A stretch of DNA of 64,000 nucleotides from Rhizobium sp. EC-SD404 (GCF_902498825.1 NZ_LR701459.1:514527-578526); one strand, 5' to 3'. Shown: positions 53,712 through 63,729, numbered from the stretch's first letter. Numbers and translations: made by a program. The notes: generated by a model from the letters alone, not told the origin.

Positions 53712-54576
53712 TGCGCTCGGCAGCACTGCCCGCGAAGCCGCAGAGGATAAGGCCGAACCGGAGCGGGCTGCTCCCGCGCGAGGACCCCTGGTGCCCGATC
53801 GATTGCTCAGGATCGTCGTGCCGCTCGGCATGTTCTGCCTCGCGGTCCTCGCCTGGCATCTCTACGTCACCATCAACGAGGTTCCGCACTATATCCTGCC
53901 GAGCCCCGTGCTTGTGGCGCAGGCCTTGTGGAACGACTGGGGTACGCTTGCGCCGGCGCTGTTCGTCACCGTCAAGATCACTTTCACGGCGCTCTTTATG
54001 GCGCTCGTCGGCGGGGTGGGGCTTGCCATTCTTCTCGTCCAGTCGCGCTGGATCGAACTCGCTCTTTTTCCCTTTGCCGTCATCCTGCAGGTAACACCGA
54101 TCGTTGCGATCGCGCCGCTGCTGTTGATCTATGCATCGGACACGCAGACGGCGCTGCTCATCTGCGCATTCCTCGTCGCCTTCTTTCCAATCCTGTCGAA
54201 CATGGTTCAGGGGCTGAAGAGCGTCGATCACAACCTGATCAATCTGTTCGAGCTCTATGGCGCAAGCCGCTGGCAGACGCTGATCCACCTGAAGATCCCG
54301 GCATCGCTGCCCTATTTCATGGCAGGCCTGCGCATCGGCGGCGGGCTGGCACTGATCGCGGCCGTCGTCGCCGAATTCGCGGCGGGCTCTGCCGGTGCCG
54401 GTTCCGGGCTCGCCTTCCGACTGCTTGAAAGCCAGTATCGCCTCAATATTCCACGCCTCTTCGCAGCGCTCGTCCTGTTGACGGCCACGGGCGTCGCGAT
54501 TTTTGCCTTGACCTCCTTCATCTCCTGGCTCTCGCTACGGCGTTGGCACGAGAGTGCAATCCGCCGGGAGAATTGA
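53704..54576 (+). CDS. ABC transporter permease (SsuC/ThiX-like)
   Basis: 290 residues from ATG at 53704, with GGAGG nine bases before. Six membrane helices; the permease loop includes NLFELYGASRWQTLIHLKIPASLP. The stop TGA overlaps the ATG of the amidohydrolase (TGATG), so uptake and hydrolysis are translationally coupled. Confidence 0.92.
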   Translation: MADALGSTAREAAEDKAEPERAAPARGPLVPDRLLRIVVPLGMFCLAVLAWHLYVTINEVPHYILPSPVLVAQALWNDWGTLAPALFVTVKITFTALFMALVGGVGLAILLVQSRWIELALFPFAVILQVTPIVAIAPLLLIYASDTQTALLICAFLVAFFPILSNMVQGLKSVDHNLINLFELYGASRWQTLIHLKIPASLPYFMAGLRIGGGLALIAAVVAEFAAGSAGAGSGLAFRLLESQYRLNIPRLFAALVLLTATGVAIFALTSFISWLSLRRWHESAIRREN

Positions 54577-55922
54577 TGACCGCCACGACTGCAGCCGGGG
54601 CAAGCCGTCTTGTCCTGAAGAACGCGCGTCTGCCGGATGCGCTGGCCGGCAAGCCGACATCAGCCGCGGTGCCGCGCGTCGACATCACGATCGCGGATGG
54701 TCTGATCGCCGCCATCGAGCCATCATCAGAAGATGGCGGGGACGGCTCGGCGGCAACCGGCGCTGACACCCACGACATGCGCGACGGGCTGGTTCTGCCC
54801 GCTTTCGTCGACATCCACACCCATCTCGACAAGGGCCATATCTGGCCGCGCAAGCCCAATCCCGATGGGACGTGGATGAATGCCCTGCTGTCGGTCGCCG
54901 AGGATCGCGAGCGGCACTGGTCTGCGTCCGACGTCGAGCGACGGATGGAGTTTTCGCTGCAGGCAGCCTATGCGCACGGAACTGCGGCGATCCGCACCCA
55001 TCTCGACAGCGCTCCTCCACAGCACGGCATCACCTGGGACGTGTTCGAAAAGGTGCGTGAGCGCTGGGCCGACCGCATCGAGCTGCAGGGTGTATCGCTG
55101 CTCGGGCCCGACCATCTGCTCGACAAGAACATCGTGGCCGAAGTGGTGCGGCGCACCAAAGCCGGCAACGGCGTGATGGGCGGCGCGATCGCCGATCATC
55201 CTGAAACAAAGACAGCCATGCGCAACGTCGTGGAGGCGGCGGGCGAGGCCGGGCTCGATCTCGACATTCACTGCGACGAGACCGGCAACCGGGAGGCATC
55301 GGCACTCTACTGGCTCGCCGAAGCGGTGATCGAGACGGGCTACAAGGGCCGTGTCGCGGCCGGACATTGCTGCGCGCTCGCGGTGCAGGACGAGGCAACG
55401 TTCCAGAAGACCTTGGAGCGTGTGGCGCGCGCCGGGATCGCCGTCATCTCTTTGCCCATGTGCAACATGTACCTGCAGGACCGTGCGGAAAACGGCGCGC
55501 GTACGACGCCGCGCTGGCGCGGGGTCGCGCCGCTGCGCGAACTGGCGGAAGCCGGCGTGCCCGTGGCGATTGCATCCGACAACACCCGCGATCCGTTCTA
55601 CGCCTATGGCGATCTCGATTGCATCGAAGTGCTGCGCGAAGGCGCGCGCATCCTGCATTTCGACCATCCGGCAGAAGAAGCCTGGATCTGGGCCCGCAGC
55701 GTCGGTGCCACGCCGGGCGCCTTTGCCGGCATGGAGGCGAAGGCCGAGATCGTCGTCGGTGCGCCGGCAGATCTCGTTCTTCTCGGCGCCCGCAACTGGT
55801 CGGAGATGATGGCGCGCCCACAGGCCGATCGGAAAATCATGCGCGCCGGCCGCATCATCGATGCGAAACTGCCCGACTACCGCGACCTCGACGATCTCAT
55901 GGGAGACACATCATGGACCTGA
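54576..55922 (+). CDS. Cytosine deaminase-like amidohydrolase
   Basis: 448 residues from ATG at 54576. The metal site follows the CodA pattern: HTHLDKGH (about 89-96), IHCDETGN (about 234), GHCCAL (about 265) and the proton-handling SDNTRDPF (about 337). The length is near CodA (about 427). CodA-type enzymes deaminate cytosine, isocytosine, creatinine or isoguanine-like rings. Coupling to the ABC importer implies its substrate is the imported compound or a product of it. It overlaps the next gene by ten bases. Confidence 0.9.
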   Translation: MTATTAAGASRLVLKNARLPDALAGKPTSAAVPRVDITIADGLIAAIEPSSEDGGDGSAATGADTHDMRDGLVLPAFVDIHTHLDKGHIWPRKPNPDGTWMNALLSVAEDRERHWSASDVERRMEFSLQAAYAHGTAAIRTHLDSAPPQHGITWDVFEKVRERWADRIELQGVSLLGPDHLLDKNIVAEVVRRTKAGNGVMGGAIADHPETKTAMRNVVEAAGEAGLDLDIHCDETGNREASALYWLAEAVIETGYKGRVAAGHCCALAVQDEATFQKTLERVARAGIAVISLPMCNMYLQDRAENGARTTPRWRGVAPLRELAEAGVPVAIASDNTRDPFYAYGDLDCIEVLREGARILHFDHPAEEAWIWARSVGATPGAFAGMEAKAEIVVGAPADLVLLGARNWSEMMARPQADRKIMRAGRIIDAKLPDYRDLDDLMGDTSWT

Positions 55923-57322
55923 CCGGCTTCCGCGCGGCGCTTGGCGATATCCCGATCGAAGATCATCCCCGGCTCGTGCAGCAGAAGAGCCGCGACCACT
56001 ATTGGTATTCGCCGATCCTGAAAGCTCAGCTCGACAAGGTCACGGCCGATCTCGTCGTCATGCCGCGCAGCGTCGAGGATGTCGTGACGATCCTTGCCGC
56101 CGCCTACAAGTTCGACGTCCCGATCACGCCGCGCGGCGCCGGTACCGGGAATTACGGCCAGGCCATGCCGCTTGCGGGCGGCGCCATGCTCGATCTCAAG
56201 AACATGGACACGGTGCTGGAGATCAAACCGGACCGGGTTCGGGCGCAAGCCGGCGCGATCATGGTCAAGATGGATGAGGAAACGAAGGCCGCGGTCGGCG
56301 CGGAACTGCGCTTTCATCCCTCCACCTATCGCATGGCGACGATCGGCGGCTTCATCGCAGGCGGATCAGGTGGCATCGGATCCGTGCGCTGGGGCGGTCT
56401 GCGCAATCTCGGCAACATCCTCGGCCTGAAGATCGTCACCTGCGAGGAAACCCCGCGCGTGCTCGACATTCGTGGTGCCGACATCATGAAGCTCGCCCAT
56501 GCCTACGGCACCAACGGCATCATCGTGGAAGCGGAAATGCCGCTCGCGCCGGCCTATGACTGGGTGGAAGTCGTCGTCGGCTTCGACGATTTCCTCGCAT
56601 CCTGCCGCTACGCCGAAGCGCTCGCCGGCCAAGACGGCATTCTGCTCAAGGAAATCTCGCCCGTCGCCGCGCCGATACCTTATGACTATTTCGGCCGCTA
56701 CCGGGATTTCCTGAGGCAGGACCAATCGGTGGTGCTGATCATGGTCGCGCCGAATTCCGTCGACGCGCTGAAACTCTTCACCGACCATCATGGTGGCGAG
56801 ATCCTGCACCGCAGCGATGTGCACGATCTCGATGCGGACGGCCGCAAGCTGCCGCCGATCTATGAGTTCACCTGGAACCACACGACGCTCCGCGGCCTGA
56901 AGATCGATCCGACGATCACCTATCTCCAGACGCAGTATCCGACGCTCGATCATCTGGAGAAAATCTACAAGCTCCTCGGCGACGAGATGCCGATGCATAT
57001 CGAGATGACGCGCTTCGACGGGCGCGTTGTCTTCTCCGGCTTGCCCATCGTGCGCTACACGGGCGAGGAGCGTCTCGAGGAAATCATACGCCTGCACGAG
57101 GAGAACGGTTGTCTGGTCTTCAACCCGCACCGCTACACCCTCGAGGAAGGCGGCATGAAGCAGACCGACCGGGCGCAACTCGCGTTCAAGAAGGAAGCCG
57201 ATCCGAAGGGTCTCCTCAATCCCGGCAAGATGATCGCGTGGGATGACCCGGACTTCGATTTCGACTCCGGTCGCGTGTGGTTGTTTGCCGGTCTCGGCGT
57301 GCAGGCGCGAGGCGCAGCCTGA
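55913..57322 (+). CDS. FAD-binding oxidoreductase (GlcD/PCMH-type)
   Basis: 469 residues from ATG at 55913; the in-frame extension upstream overlaps the amidohydrolase and is not credible. PCMH-type FAD domain (PRGAGTGNYGQAMPLAGGAM near 75-94, split; FIAGGSGGIGSVRWG near 144) and the C-terminal LLNPGKM ending typical of glycolate/lactate-type flavoproteins. No His of covalent FAD attachment is evident. It overlaps both neighbours (10 and 1 bases), so it belongs to the same pathway. Confidence 0.9.
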   Translation: MDLTGFRAALGDIPIEDHPRLVQQKSRDHYWYSPILKAQLDKVTADLVVMPRSVEDVVTILAAAYKFDVPITPRGAGTGNYGQAMPLAGGAMLDLKNMDTVLEIKPDRVRAQAGAIMVKMDEETKAAVGAELRFHPSTYRMATIGGFIAGGSGGIGSVRWGGLRNLGNILGLKIVTCEETPRVLDIRGADIMKLAHAYGTNGIIVEAEMPLAPAYDWVEVVVGFDDFLASCRYAEALAGQDGILLKEISPVAAPIPYDYFGRYRDFLRQDQSVVLIMVAPNSVDALKLFTDHHGGEILHRSDVHDLDADGRKLPPIYEFTWNHTTLRGLKIDPTITYLQTQYPTLDHLEKIYKLLGDEMPMHIEMTRFDGRVVFSGLPIVRYTGEERLEEIIRLHEENGCLVFNPHRYTLEEGGMKQTDRAQLAFKKEADPKGLLNPGKMIAWDDPDFDFDSGRVWLFAGLGVQARGAA

Positions 57323-57918
57323 TGCGGGTCCACGTCGTGCATGCCCATCCGGTCGAGACGAGCTTCAACCGCACGCTTTTCAACACCGTCTGCGAGACGT
57401 TGCAAGCCGCCGGCCACGAGGTGGATGCGCTCAGCCTCTACGACGAGGGCTTCGAGGCGACGCTATCGCGCGAAGAGCGCCTGAACTATCACGACGTGCC
57501 GCACAATGTGACGGACACCATCCGGCCCTATGTGGAACGGCTGAATGCCGCGGACGCAATCGTGTTCGTCCATCCGGTCTGGAATTTCGGCTACCCGGCG
57601 ATCCTCAAGGGATATTTCGACCGCATTTTCCTGCCGGGCGTGTCCTTCACCATGTCGGCGGGCTCCGACCGGGGGCATCTGAAACCGAACCTTACCCACA
57701 TCCGGAAGGTCGCCTTCGTCGCGACCTATGGGGGTACGCGCTTCCGTGCCATGCTGATGGGCGACCCGCCGCGCAATCTCGCTCGCCGCTGGGCCTGGGC
57801 GACGTTTCGCGGCAAGCGGCCGCCGGACTATCTCGCGCTTTACGATATGAACAACAACGAAGCGCCGGAATTGAGCGGCTTCATCGAGCGCTTGCGCCGT
57901 CATTTCGCGCGGTTTTGA
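57322..57918 (+). CDS. NAD(P)H:quinone oxidoreductase-like flavodoxin-fold protein
   Basis: 198 residues from ATG at 57322, overlapping the previous TGA by one base. The flavodoxin_2 pattern is present: VVHAHPVETSFNRTLF at the N-terminus and HPVWNFGYPAILKGYFDRIFLPGVSF (about 84-109, in parts). Such proteins reduce quinones, nitro compounds or supply reduced flavin. Last gene of the six-gene operon with the ABC transporter. Confidence 0.9.
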   Translation: MRVHVVHAHPVETSFNRTLFNTVCETLQAAGHEVDALSLYDEGFEATLSREERLNYHDVPHNVTDTIRPYVERLNAADAIVFVHPVWNFGYPAILKGYFDRIFLPGVSFTMSAGSDRGHLKPNLTHIRKVAFVATYGGTRFRAMLMGDPPRNLARRWAWATFRGKRPPDYLALYDMNNNEAPELSGFIERLRRHFARF

Positions 57919-57957
57919 GCGCACCAGCCGCGCCGTGCTCTGGGAGGAGGGGACGTC

Positions 57958-58365
57958 ATGAATGAACGCCGCCTCCTTCAGGTCGTGGTCGCGGTGCTGT
58001 CGCTCATGCCCGTCTGCGCCGGGCTTGCCGGTGTCGTACTCGGCCCCGGGTTTCTTTCAACCGAGGAACCATGGTCGGCCAGCCTCGACAGCCATGTTCG
58101 CTTCCTCTCCGGCGTTTTCTTCGCACTTGGACTCGCGTGGTGGAGTTGCGTCCCAAACATTGAGAGGAAGACGGACCGCATGCGCCTGCTCGGCGTGGCA
58201 ACGATCGTCGGTGGCTTGGCGCGGCTCGGTTCGCTCGTTGTTGTCGGCGTCCCGTCTGCCGGACATCTGGTCGGCCTCGGCCTCGAGCTCGTCATCGTGC
58301 CGCTGATCCTCGTCTGGCAGACGCGGATCCGGCGCATCGCCTTAAGCGGTGAGGGACGAACCTAG
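57958..58365 (+). CDS. DUF4345-family membrane protein
   Basis: 135 residues after GGGAGGAGGGG, four predicted helices (about 8-30, 48-65, 78-98, 102-120). The pattern DSHVRFLSGVFFALGLAWW fits DUF4345. Function unknown. It lies 39 bases after the quinone-oxidoreductase gene and overlaps the convergent Uup gene by four bases. Confidence 0.8.
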   Translation: MNERRLLQVVVAVLSLMPVCAGLAGVVLGPGFLSTEEPWSASLDSHVRFLSGVFFALGLAWWSCVPNIERKTDRMRLLGVATIVGGLARLGSLVVVGVPSAGHLVGLGLELVIVPLILVWQTRIRRIALSGEGRT

Positions 58366-60188
58366 CCCTCGATCTCCTCGCGCAGGACTTCGAGTTCCAG
58401 CCATTCCTCTTCCATGCGATCGACATCGCCGCGCAATGTTTCAAGCGCCTTGGCATCACGAGCGAACGCTTCGGCCTGCTTGGTAAAGTAATCGGGCTTG
58501 GCCATGCGTGCCTCGATGGCAGCGATTTCCGCCTGCTTCGTCTCTATCTCCTTGGGCAGGGTTTCGAGCGCGAATTTCTGCTTGTAGGAGAGCTTGCGGG
58601 ACGATCCGGAAGCCTGCGGCTTTTCCTTGCCGCCCGATGATCCCTTCGGCTTGTCGCCGGCGGCCTTCTTGGCGGCATCGTTGGAGAGCTTGCGCTGCGC
58701 CATCATATCGGTGAAGCCGCCCGCGAAGGCCGTCCAGCGGCCGTCCGGCGCCATCAGATTGGCGGGCGCAAGCACCGAGCCCACCGTGCGATCGAGGAAG
58801 TCTCGGTCGTGGCTGACGAGGATGACGGTTCCTTCGTAGCTCGCGACGATCTCCTGCAAGAGATCGAGCGTTTCCATGTCGAGATCGTTCGTCGGTTCGT
58901 CGAGGACGAGCAGGTTCGACGGCCGCGAAAGAATCCGCGCCAGCATGAGGCGTGCCCGCTCGCCGCCCGACAATTCGCGGATCGGGGTGCGCGACTGTTC
59001 CGGGTGGAACAGGAAGTCCTTCATGTAGCCGGTGACGTGCTTCTGCACGCCGTTGACCAGCAGCGTGTCGCCGCGCCCGTCGGTCAGATAATGGGCAAGC
59101 GTGTCGTTCTCATCGAGGTCGTCGCGGCGCTGGTCGAGAACCGCGATGTCGAGATTTGTGCCGAGGCGCACGAAGCCCGTATCCGGCGCCAGCCGTCCGG
59201 TCAGCATGTTCAAAAGTGTGGTCTTGCCAGCGCCGTTGGGGCCGACGAGGCCGATACGATCGCCGCGATGAACCCGCAGCGAGAAATTGTCCACGGCGCA
59301 ATAGTCGCCGAAATGCTTCGAAATGCCCTCGGCTTCGATGACCAGCTTGCCCGACTGGTTGCCGTCGCTCGCCTGCGTCTCGACGCGTCCGGTCGGACCG
59401 CGATGGCTGCGGAACTCCTGCCGCATGGTATGCAGTTCGCCGAGCCGGCGGACGTTGCGCTTGCGCCTCGCCGTCACGCCGTAGCGCAACCAGTGCTCCT
59501 CGCGTTCGATCGCACGGCCGAGCTTGTGGAGGTTGCGCTCCTCCTCTTCCATCACCTGGTCGCGCCAGTCTTCGAAATGGGCGAAGCCACGGTCGAGCCT
59601 CCGGGTCGTGCCGCGATCGAGCCAGACGGTGGCGCGCGAAACCTTTTCCAGGAAGCGTCGGTCGTGCGAGATGGTGATGATCGCGCCGCGGAAACCGGAG
59701 AGCTCCGACTCCAACCACTCGATGGTGGGCAGGTCCAGATGGTTGGTCGGCTCATCGAGCAGAAGAAGATCGGGCGACGGCGCCAGAACGCGGGCAAGGG
59801 CCGCGCGCCGCGCTTCGCCGCCCGAGAGGCGGGAGGGTTCTTCTTCGCCGGTCAGGCCAAGATGCTCGAGGAGATAGGTTACGCGATGCGGGTCGTCGCC
59901 CGGAGCGAGCCCAGCCTCTGCATAGGAGCGCACGTCCGCGAAGTCGCCGAAATCCGGCGCCTGGAAGAGATAGCGGATCGTGGTCGAGGGGTGCCGGAAG
60001 ACCTCGCCCGATTGCGGTTCGGCAAGACCGGCGGCGATCTTCATCAGGGTCGACTTGCCCGAACCGTTGCGCCCGACAAGGCAAATGCGGTCGCCTGGCT
60101 CGACCTGCAGCGCTGCACCGTCAAGCAGCGGTGTCCCGCCGAATGTCAGATGGATGTCGTCGAGCTTCAAGATAGGTGGTGATGCCAA
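58362..60188 (-). CDS. uup: ABC-F family ATPase, Uup subgroup
   Basis: 608 residues from TTG at 60188, five bases after the thiamine diphosphokinase stop with GGAG upstream; the longer TTG at 60224 would overlap that gene. Two ATPase domains: GRNGSGKST with LSGGEARRAALARV, and GPNGAGKTT with LSGGERARLMLARI, joined by the Arg-rich linker (RREEHWLRYG, ARRKRNVRRLGEL). A C-terminal Lys/Glu coiled coil (about 545-605) is the Uup DNA/ribosome-binding tail. Acts on ribosomes or branched DNA, not a transporter. Confidence 0.92.
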   Translation of the reverse strand: MASPPILKLDDIHLTFGGTPLLDGAALQVEPGDRICLVGRNGSGKSTLMKIAAGLAEPQSGEVFRHPSTTIRYLFQAPDFGDFADVRSYAEAGLAPGDDPHRVTYLLEHLGLTGEEEPSRLSGGEARRAALARVLAPSPDLLLLDEPTNHLDLPTIEWLESELSGFRGAIITISHDRRFLEKVSRATVWLDRGTTRRLDRGFAHFEDWRDQVMEEEERNLHKLGRAIEREEHWLRYGVTARRKRNVRRLGELHTMRQEFRSHRGPTGRVETQASDGNQSGKLVIEAEGISKHFGDYCAVDNFSLRVHRGDRIGLVGPNGAGKTTLLNMLTGRLAPDTGFVRLGTNLDIAVLDQRRDDLDENDTLAHYLTDGRGDTLLVNGVQKHVTGYMKDFLFHPEQSRTPIRELSGGERARLMLARILSRPSNLLVLDEPTNDLDMETLDLLQEIVASYEGTVILVSHDRDFLDRTVGSVLAPANLMAPDGRWTAFAGGFTDMMAQRKLSNDAAKKAAGDKPKGSSGGKEKPQASGSSRKLSYKQKFALETLPKEIETKQAEIAAIEARMAKPDYFTKQAEAFARDAKALETLRGDVDRMEEEWLELEVLREEIEG

Positions 60189-60192
60189 AGGG

Positions 60193-60867
60193 TTAGGCTC
60201 CGGAAAAGTCGTTCGGGCGGGCAAGCAGCAGGGCAGGTCCGCCCGCGTGCCGGATGGTTACCGGCCCTTCCGCCACATTGGATATGGTGCGTGTCGTGCC
60301 GAATGTGCAGTCGAAATCGGTGAGAGGATAGCGCGCGCCCTCGATGGTCAGGCTCGCGATATCTGCAAAGGCCAGCAAGGAGAAGAGGCTGCCCTTCGGC
60401 AGATCGAAGGTCATCGGGGTACCGGTGAGGGGAAAACCCTCTTCCTCGCCCGATGTCAGCGTGATCTCGAAGCCTCGTTCCGCCAGCTTCACCGCCAGCG
60501 CCATGTGGGCAAAGGCGTGGTCCGTGCGCTCGCCGCCCAATGCACCGACGAGAATTATGCGCCGCGCTCCACTGTCGATCGCCGTTTCGATCGCGATCTC
60601 TCCATCGGTCGCATTCTTGGCCGGCGGGTATGGCTCGCGTCTGACATCCGGCCAGCTGTCGATCAGGTGAGCGTCGGCAGAATCGAAGTCGCCGACCCAG
60701 AGTTCGGGCTTCACGCGGAGTGCTGCTGCATGGCGCATGCCGCTGTCGGCTGCAATCACGCGGGTGCCCTCAACCTGCGATTTCAGGCGTTCCGTCACGG
60801 TCACTTCTCCGCTCAGGAGAACGGCGAAATGCGCATTTGCGTCTGTCGGGGTCGGTTCTGCCTGCAT
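60193..60867 (-). CDS. thiN: Thiamine diphosphokinase
   Basis: 224 residues. VIAADSGMRHA (about 37-47), the Mg-binding VGDFDSAD (about 58-65), KNATDGEIAIE (about 84-94) and GGERTDHAFAHM (about 110-121) are the THI80/ThiN signature. Converts thiamine and ATP to thiamine diphosphate. Divergent from the thiBPQ operon, 209 bases from its thiB start, so uptake and activation are encoded side by side; the riboswitch serves only the plus-strand operon. Confidence 0.93.
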   Translation of the reverse strand: MQAEPTPTDANAHFAVLLSGEVTVTERLKSQVEGTRVIAADSGMRHAAALRVKPELWVGDFDSADAHLIDSWPDVRREPYPPAKNATDGEIAIETAIDSGARRIILVGALGGERTDHAFAHMALAVKLAERGFEITLTSGEEEGFPLTGTPMTFDLPKGSLFSLLAFADIASLTIEGARYPLTDFDCTFGTTRTISNVAEGPVTIRHAGGPALLLARPNDFSGA

Positions 60868-60935
60868 CGCCCGCTGCTCTAGCAGCTTTCACGCGCCTTG
60901 CCAGTGCCACCGGCCGCGATTACACATGGAGTTGC

Positions 60936-61025
60936 TCTAACGGGGTGTTGTCCGGAAACGGACGGCTGAGAGGCGCATGCCAACCCGAAGAACCTGATCC
61001 GGCTCATACCGGCGGAGGGATTAGA
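60936..61025 (+). ncRNA. TPP riboswitch (THI element)
   Basis: P1 pairs TCTAA (60936) with TTAGA (61021). The conserved pyrimidine-sensor motif GGCTGAGA is at 60964-60971 and the diphosphate-sensor segment GAACCTGATC at 60990-60999, followed by the CCGGCTCATACCGG helix and GGAGGGA. The GGGGTG 5-prime element is at 60942-60947. It ends 51 bases before thiB, with AGGAGG just upstream of the ATG, so control of translation initiation or of transcription is possible. Confidence 0.95.
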
Positions 61026-61076
61026 CGCGTCAGAAAACGCCTATTCCCCTGAAAGCCATGAACAGAGGAGGCGTTG

Positions 61077-62090
61077 ATGACGCTGAAGACATTCTTTCCC
61101 ATGCTGCTCGCGGCCAGTTTCCTGGCTCCCATGTCGTCCGAGGCGCAGGAGGCGACGCGATCGCTCACCGTCTACACCTATGACAGTTTCGTTGCCGAAT
61201 GGGGCCCGGGACCGCTGATCGAAGAGGCCTTCGAGGCGACATGCGACTGCGACCTGATCTGGGTCGGCGCGGCGGACGGCGTGGCGCTCCTCAACCGGTT
61301 GCGGCTGGAAGGCGACCGGGCGGAGGCCGGCGTCGTGCTCGGGCTCGACACCAACCTCGTCGCGGAAGCCAAGGAGACGGGCCTCTTTGCTGCCCATGAA
61401 ATCGACACAAGCGCGATCGACGTCCCCGGCGGCTTCGAGGACGACGTCTTCGTGCCTTACGATTACGGGCATTTCGCCGTAGTCTACGACACCGAGGTGA
61501 TCGACACGCCGCCGACAAGTTTGAAGGAACTGGTCGAAGGCGACCCGAACCAGAAGATCGTGATCCAGGATCCACGCACATCGACGCCGGGACTTGGCCT
61601 TCTGCTCTGGATCAAGTCGGTCTATGGCGATGATGCCGCATCCGCCTGGGCCGACCTCAAGGACCGCGTCCTGACGGTGGCGCCCGGCTGGTCGGAATCC
61701 TATGGCCTCTTCACCGATGGCGAAGCGCCGATGGTGCTTTCCTATACGACGTCGCCGGCCTACCACATGGTTTCGGAGGATACCGAGCGCTATCAGGCGG
61801 CGGCGTTCTCCGAGGGGCATTACCTGCAGATCGAAGTGGCAGGCGTTCTTGCCTCGGCGCCCGATATCGATCTTGCACGCGAATTCATGAGCTTCATGAC
61901 TGGCGAAGGTTTCCAGGACGCCATCCCGACCTACAACTGGATGATGCCCGCAGGCCCGATAAGCGAAGAACTGCCCGAGGCTTTCTCGCGCCTGGTTCAA
62001 CCGGAAGAAAGCCTGCTCTTTTCGCCGGAAGAAGTGGCCGCCAACCGTCGCGCATGGGTCGATGAGTGGCTGTCGGTGATGGCCGAATAA
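61077..62090 (+). CDS. thiB: Thiamine ABC transporter substrate-binding protein
   Basis: 337 residues from ATG at 61077, with GAGGAGG upstream (TTG at 61074 less likely). Signal peptide of about 24 residues ending SEAQ. Family blocks: [45 protein letters not shown] and VQPEE near the end. Periplasmic thiamine/TPP binding. First gene behind the TPP riboswitch. Confidence 0.95.
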   Translation: MTLKTFFPMLLAASFLAPMSSEAQEATRSLTVYTYDSFVAEWGPGPLIEEAFEATCDCDLIWVGAADGVALLNRLRLEGDRAEAGVVLGLDTNLVAEAKETGLFAAHEIDTSAIDVPGGFEDDVFVPYDYGHFAVVYDTEVIDTPPTSLKELVEGDPNQKIVIQDPRTSTPGLGLLLWIKSVYGDDAASAWADLKDRVLTVAPGWSESYGLFTDGEAPMVLSYTTSPAYHMVSEDTERYQAAAFSEGHYLQIEVAGVLASAPDIDLAREFMSFMTGEGFQDAIPTYNWMMPAGPISEELPEAFSRLVQPEESLLFSPEEVAANRRAWVDEWLSVMAE

Positions 62091-62106
62091 CCAGAGAGCC
62101 GCCGCG

Positions 62107-63729
62107 ATGCGCGCCTATCGGGCCGATCCTCTGGATATCGCTTTCGGCATCGCGGCGCTTGCCATCATCCTCGGCATCGTCGGGTTAGCCGTCGCCGGGC
62201 TGCTTGTGGCGGCAGGCGCCGACGCGTCGCGGTTCACGGCGTTCGATGCCTATACGATGCGTGTCGTTCGCTTCACGCTTTGGCAGGCCGGGCTTTCGAC
62301 GCTGCTCTCGCTGGCCTTTGCCCTGCCGCTTGCACGGGCGCTGGCGCGGCGCCCGCATTTTGCGGGACGCGCCTGGATCTTGCGGCTCTTTGCCGTGCCG
62401 CTCGGCCTGCCGGCCATCGTCGCGGCGCTCGGCATCATCGCCATTTGGGGGCGCCAAGGCGTCGTTAACGACGCGTACCGCTGGCTCGGGGCGGAGCAGC
62501 CGATCTCCGTCTACGGTCTACCCGGCATCCTCATCGCCCACGTCTTCTTCAATATGCCGCTCGCAACGAGACTGCTGCTTGCAGCGCTGGAGCGCGCCCC
62601 GGCGGAGTATTGGCGCAATGCCGCCCAACTGGGGCTTTCCGCCGGCTCGGTTTTCAGATTGATCGAGTGGCCGGCCATGGCGCGGGTGATCCCGGGCATC
62701 GCCGGCCTCGTCTTCATGCTGTGCGCCACGAGCTTTACGCTGGTGCTTCTGCTTGGCGGCGGACCGGGAGCGACGACGATCGAGGTGGCGATCTATCAAG
62801 CGCTGCGGTTCGACTTCGACCCACCGCGGGCGGTCACCCTCGCATTGATCCAGATCGCGCTGACCGGCGCCCTTCTCGGCGTGCTGGCGCTTCTGCCCCG
62901 GCCAGAGGAAGGGCGCGGCGAAGGTGCCTTGCCGCGAAGGTTCGACGCGAAATCGCCAGGTGCGCTGGCTCTCGACACGCTGGTGATCGGCCTCGGCCTC
63001 GGCTTCGTGGCAGCACCGCTGGCGGCTACGCTGATGTCAGGTCTTGCTGCCGATTTGATCGCGCTTTTTGGCGAGGCGCTGGTGCAAAGAGCGCTCGTGA
63101 CGAGCCTTCTGATTGCAAGCGCTGCTGCATGCCTCTCCGTCCTCATGGCGGGCATGATTGCACGGGCGCGCCATGCCGCAAGCGGTGCGCGCCGCAAGCG
63201 CTGGGCAGCCCGAGGGCTTCGCACGTCGCTTGCCGGGGCGGGCTCGCTGATTCTTTTGGTACCGCCGGTCGTTCTTGGTGCCGGCTGGTTTCTCGTCTTG
63301 CGGGATCATGTCGATCCGTTTGCAGCGGCGCCGGTCATCGTGGTGGTCGTCAACGCGTTGATGGCGCTACCCTTCGCGTTGCGGGTGCTGGAGCCGGCCT
63401 ATGCCGGCCACATGCTGCGGACGGAACGGCTCAGTCTTTCCCTGGGGCTCTCGAGGTTGAGGCGGCTGTTGCGGGTGGACCTGCCGGCGCTGGGCCCGAC
63501 GATCGGCGCAGCGTTTGCGTTCTCGATGGCGCTCTCGCTCGGCGATCTCGGTGCCATCGCGCTTTTCGGAAGCCAGGATCTGGTGACATTGCCCTATCTG
63601 CTGCTTCAACGAATGGGCAGCTATCGCACCGATGATGCGGCCGGGCTGGCGCTCATTCTCGGTTTTCTCTGCCTTCTGTTCATGATCGCCGGGACCCGCT
63701 ATGGCGGCGGCAGCGCGCGGGAAGCATGA
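62107..63729 (+). CDS. thiP: Thiamine ABC transporter permease
   Basis: 540 residues, a tandem of two six-helix permease halves (about 1-270 and 290-530), as ThiP. Loops with ARALARRPHFAGRAW and GLSRLRRLLRVDLPALGPTIG lie at equivalent places in each half. It lies 16 bases after thiB and overlaps thiQ by four bases (ATGA at 63726). Confidence 0.94.
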   Translation: MRAYRADPLDIAFGIAALAIILGIVGLAVAGLLVAAGADASRFTAFDAYTMRVVRFTLWQAGLSTLLSLAFALPLARALARRPHFAGRAWILRLFAVPLGLPAIVAALGIIAIWGRQGVVNDAYRWLGAEQPISVYGLPGILIAHVFFNMPLATRLLLAALERAPAEYWRNAAQLGLSAGSVFRLIEWPAMARVIPGIAGLVFMLCATSFTLVLLLGGGPGATTIEVAIYQALRFDFDPPRAVTLALIQIALTGALLGVLALLPRPEEGRGEGALPRRFDAKSPGALALDTLVIGLGLGFVAAPLAATLMSGLAADLIALFGEALVQRALVTSLLIASAAACLSVLMAGMIARARHAASGARRKRWAARGLRTSLAGAGSLILLVPPVVLGAGWFLVLRDHVDPFAAAPVIVVVVNALMALPFALRVLEPAYAGHMLRTERLSLSLGLSRLRRLLRVDLPALGPTIGAAFAFSMALSLGDLGAIALFGSQDLVTLPYLLLQRMGSYRTDDAAGLALILGFLCLLFMIAGTRYGGGSAREA

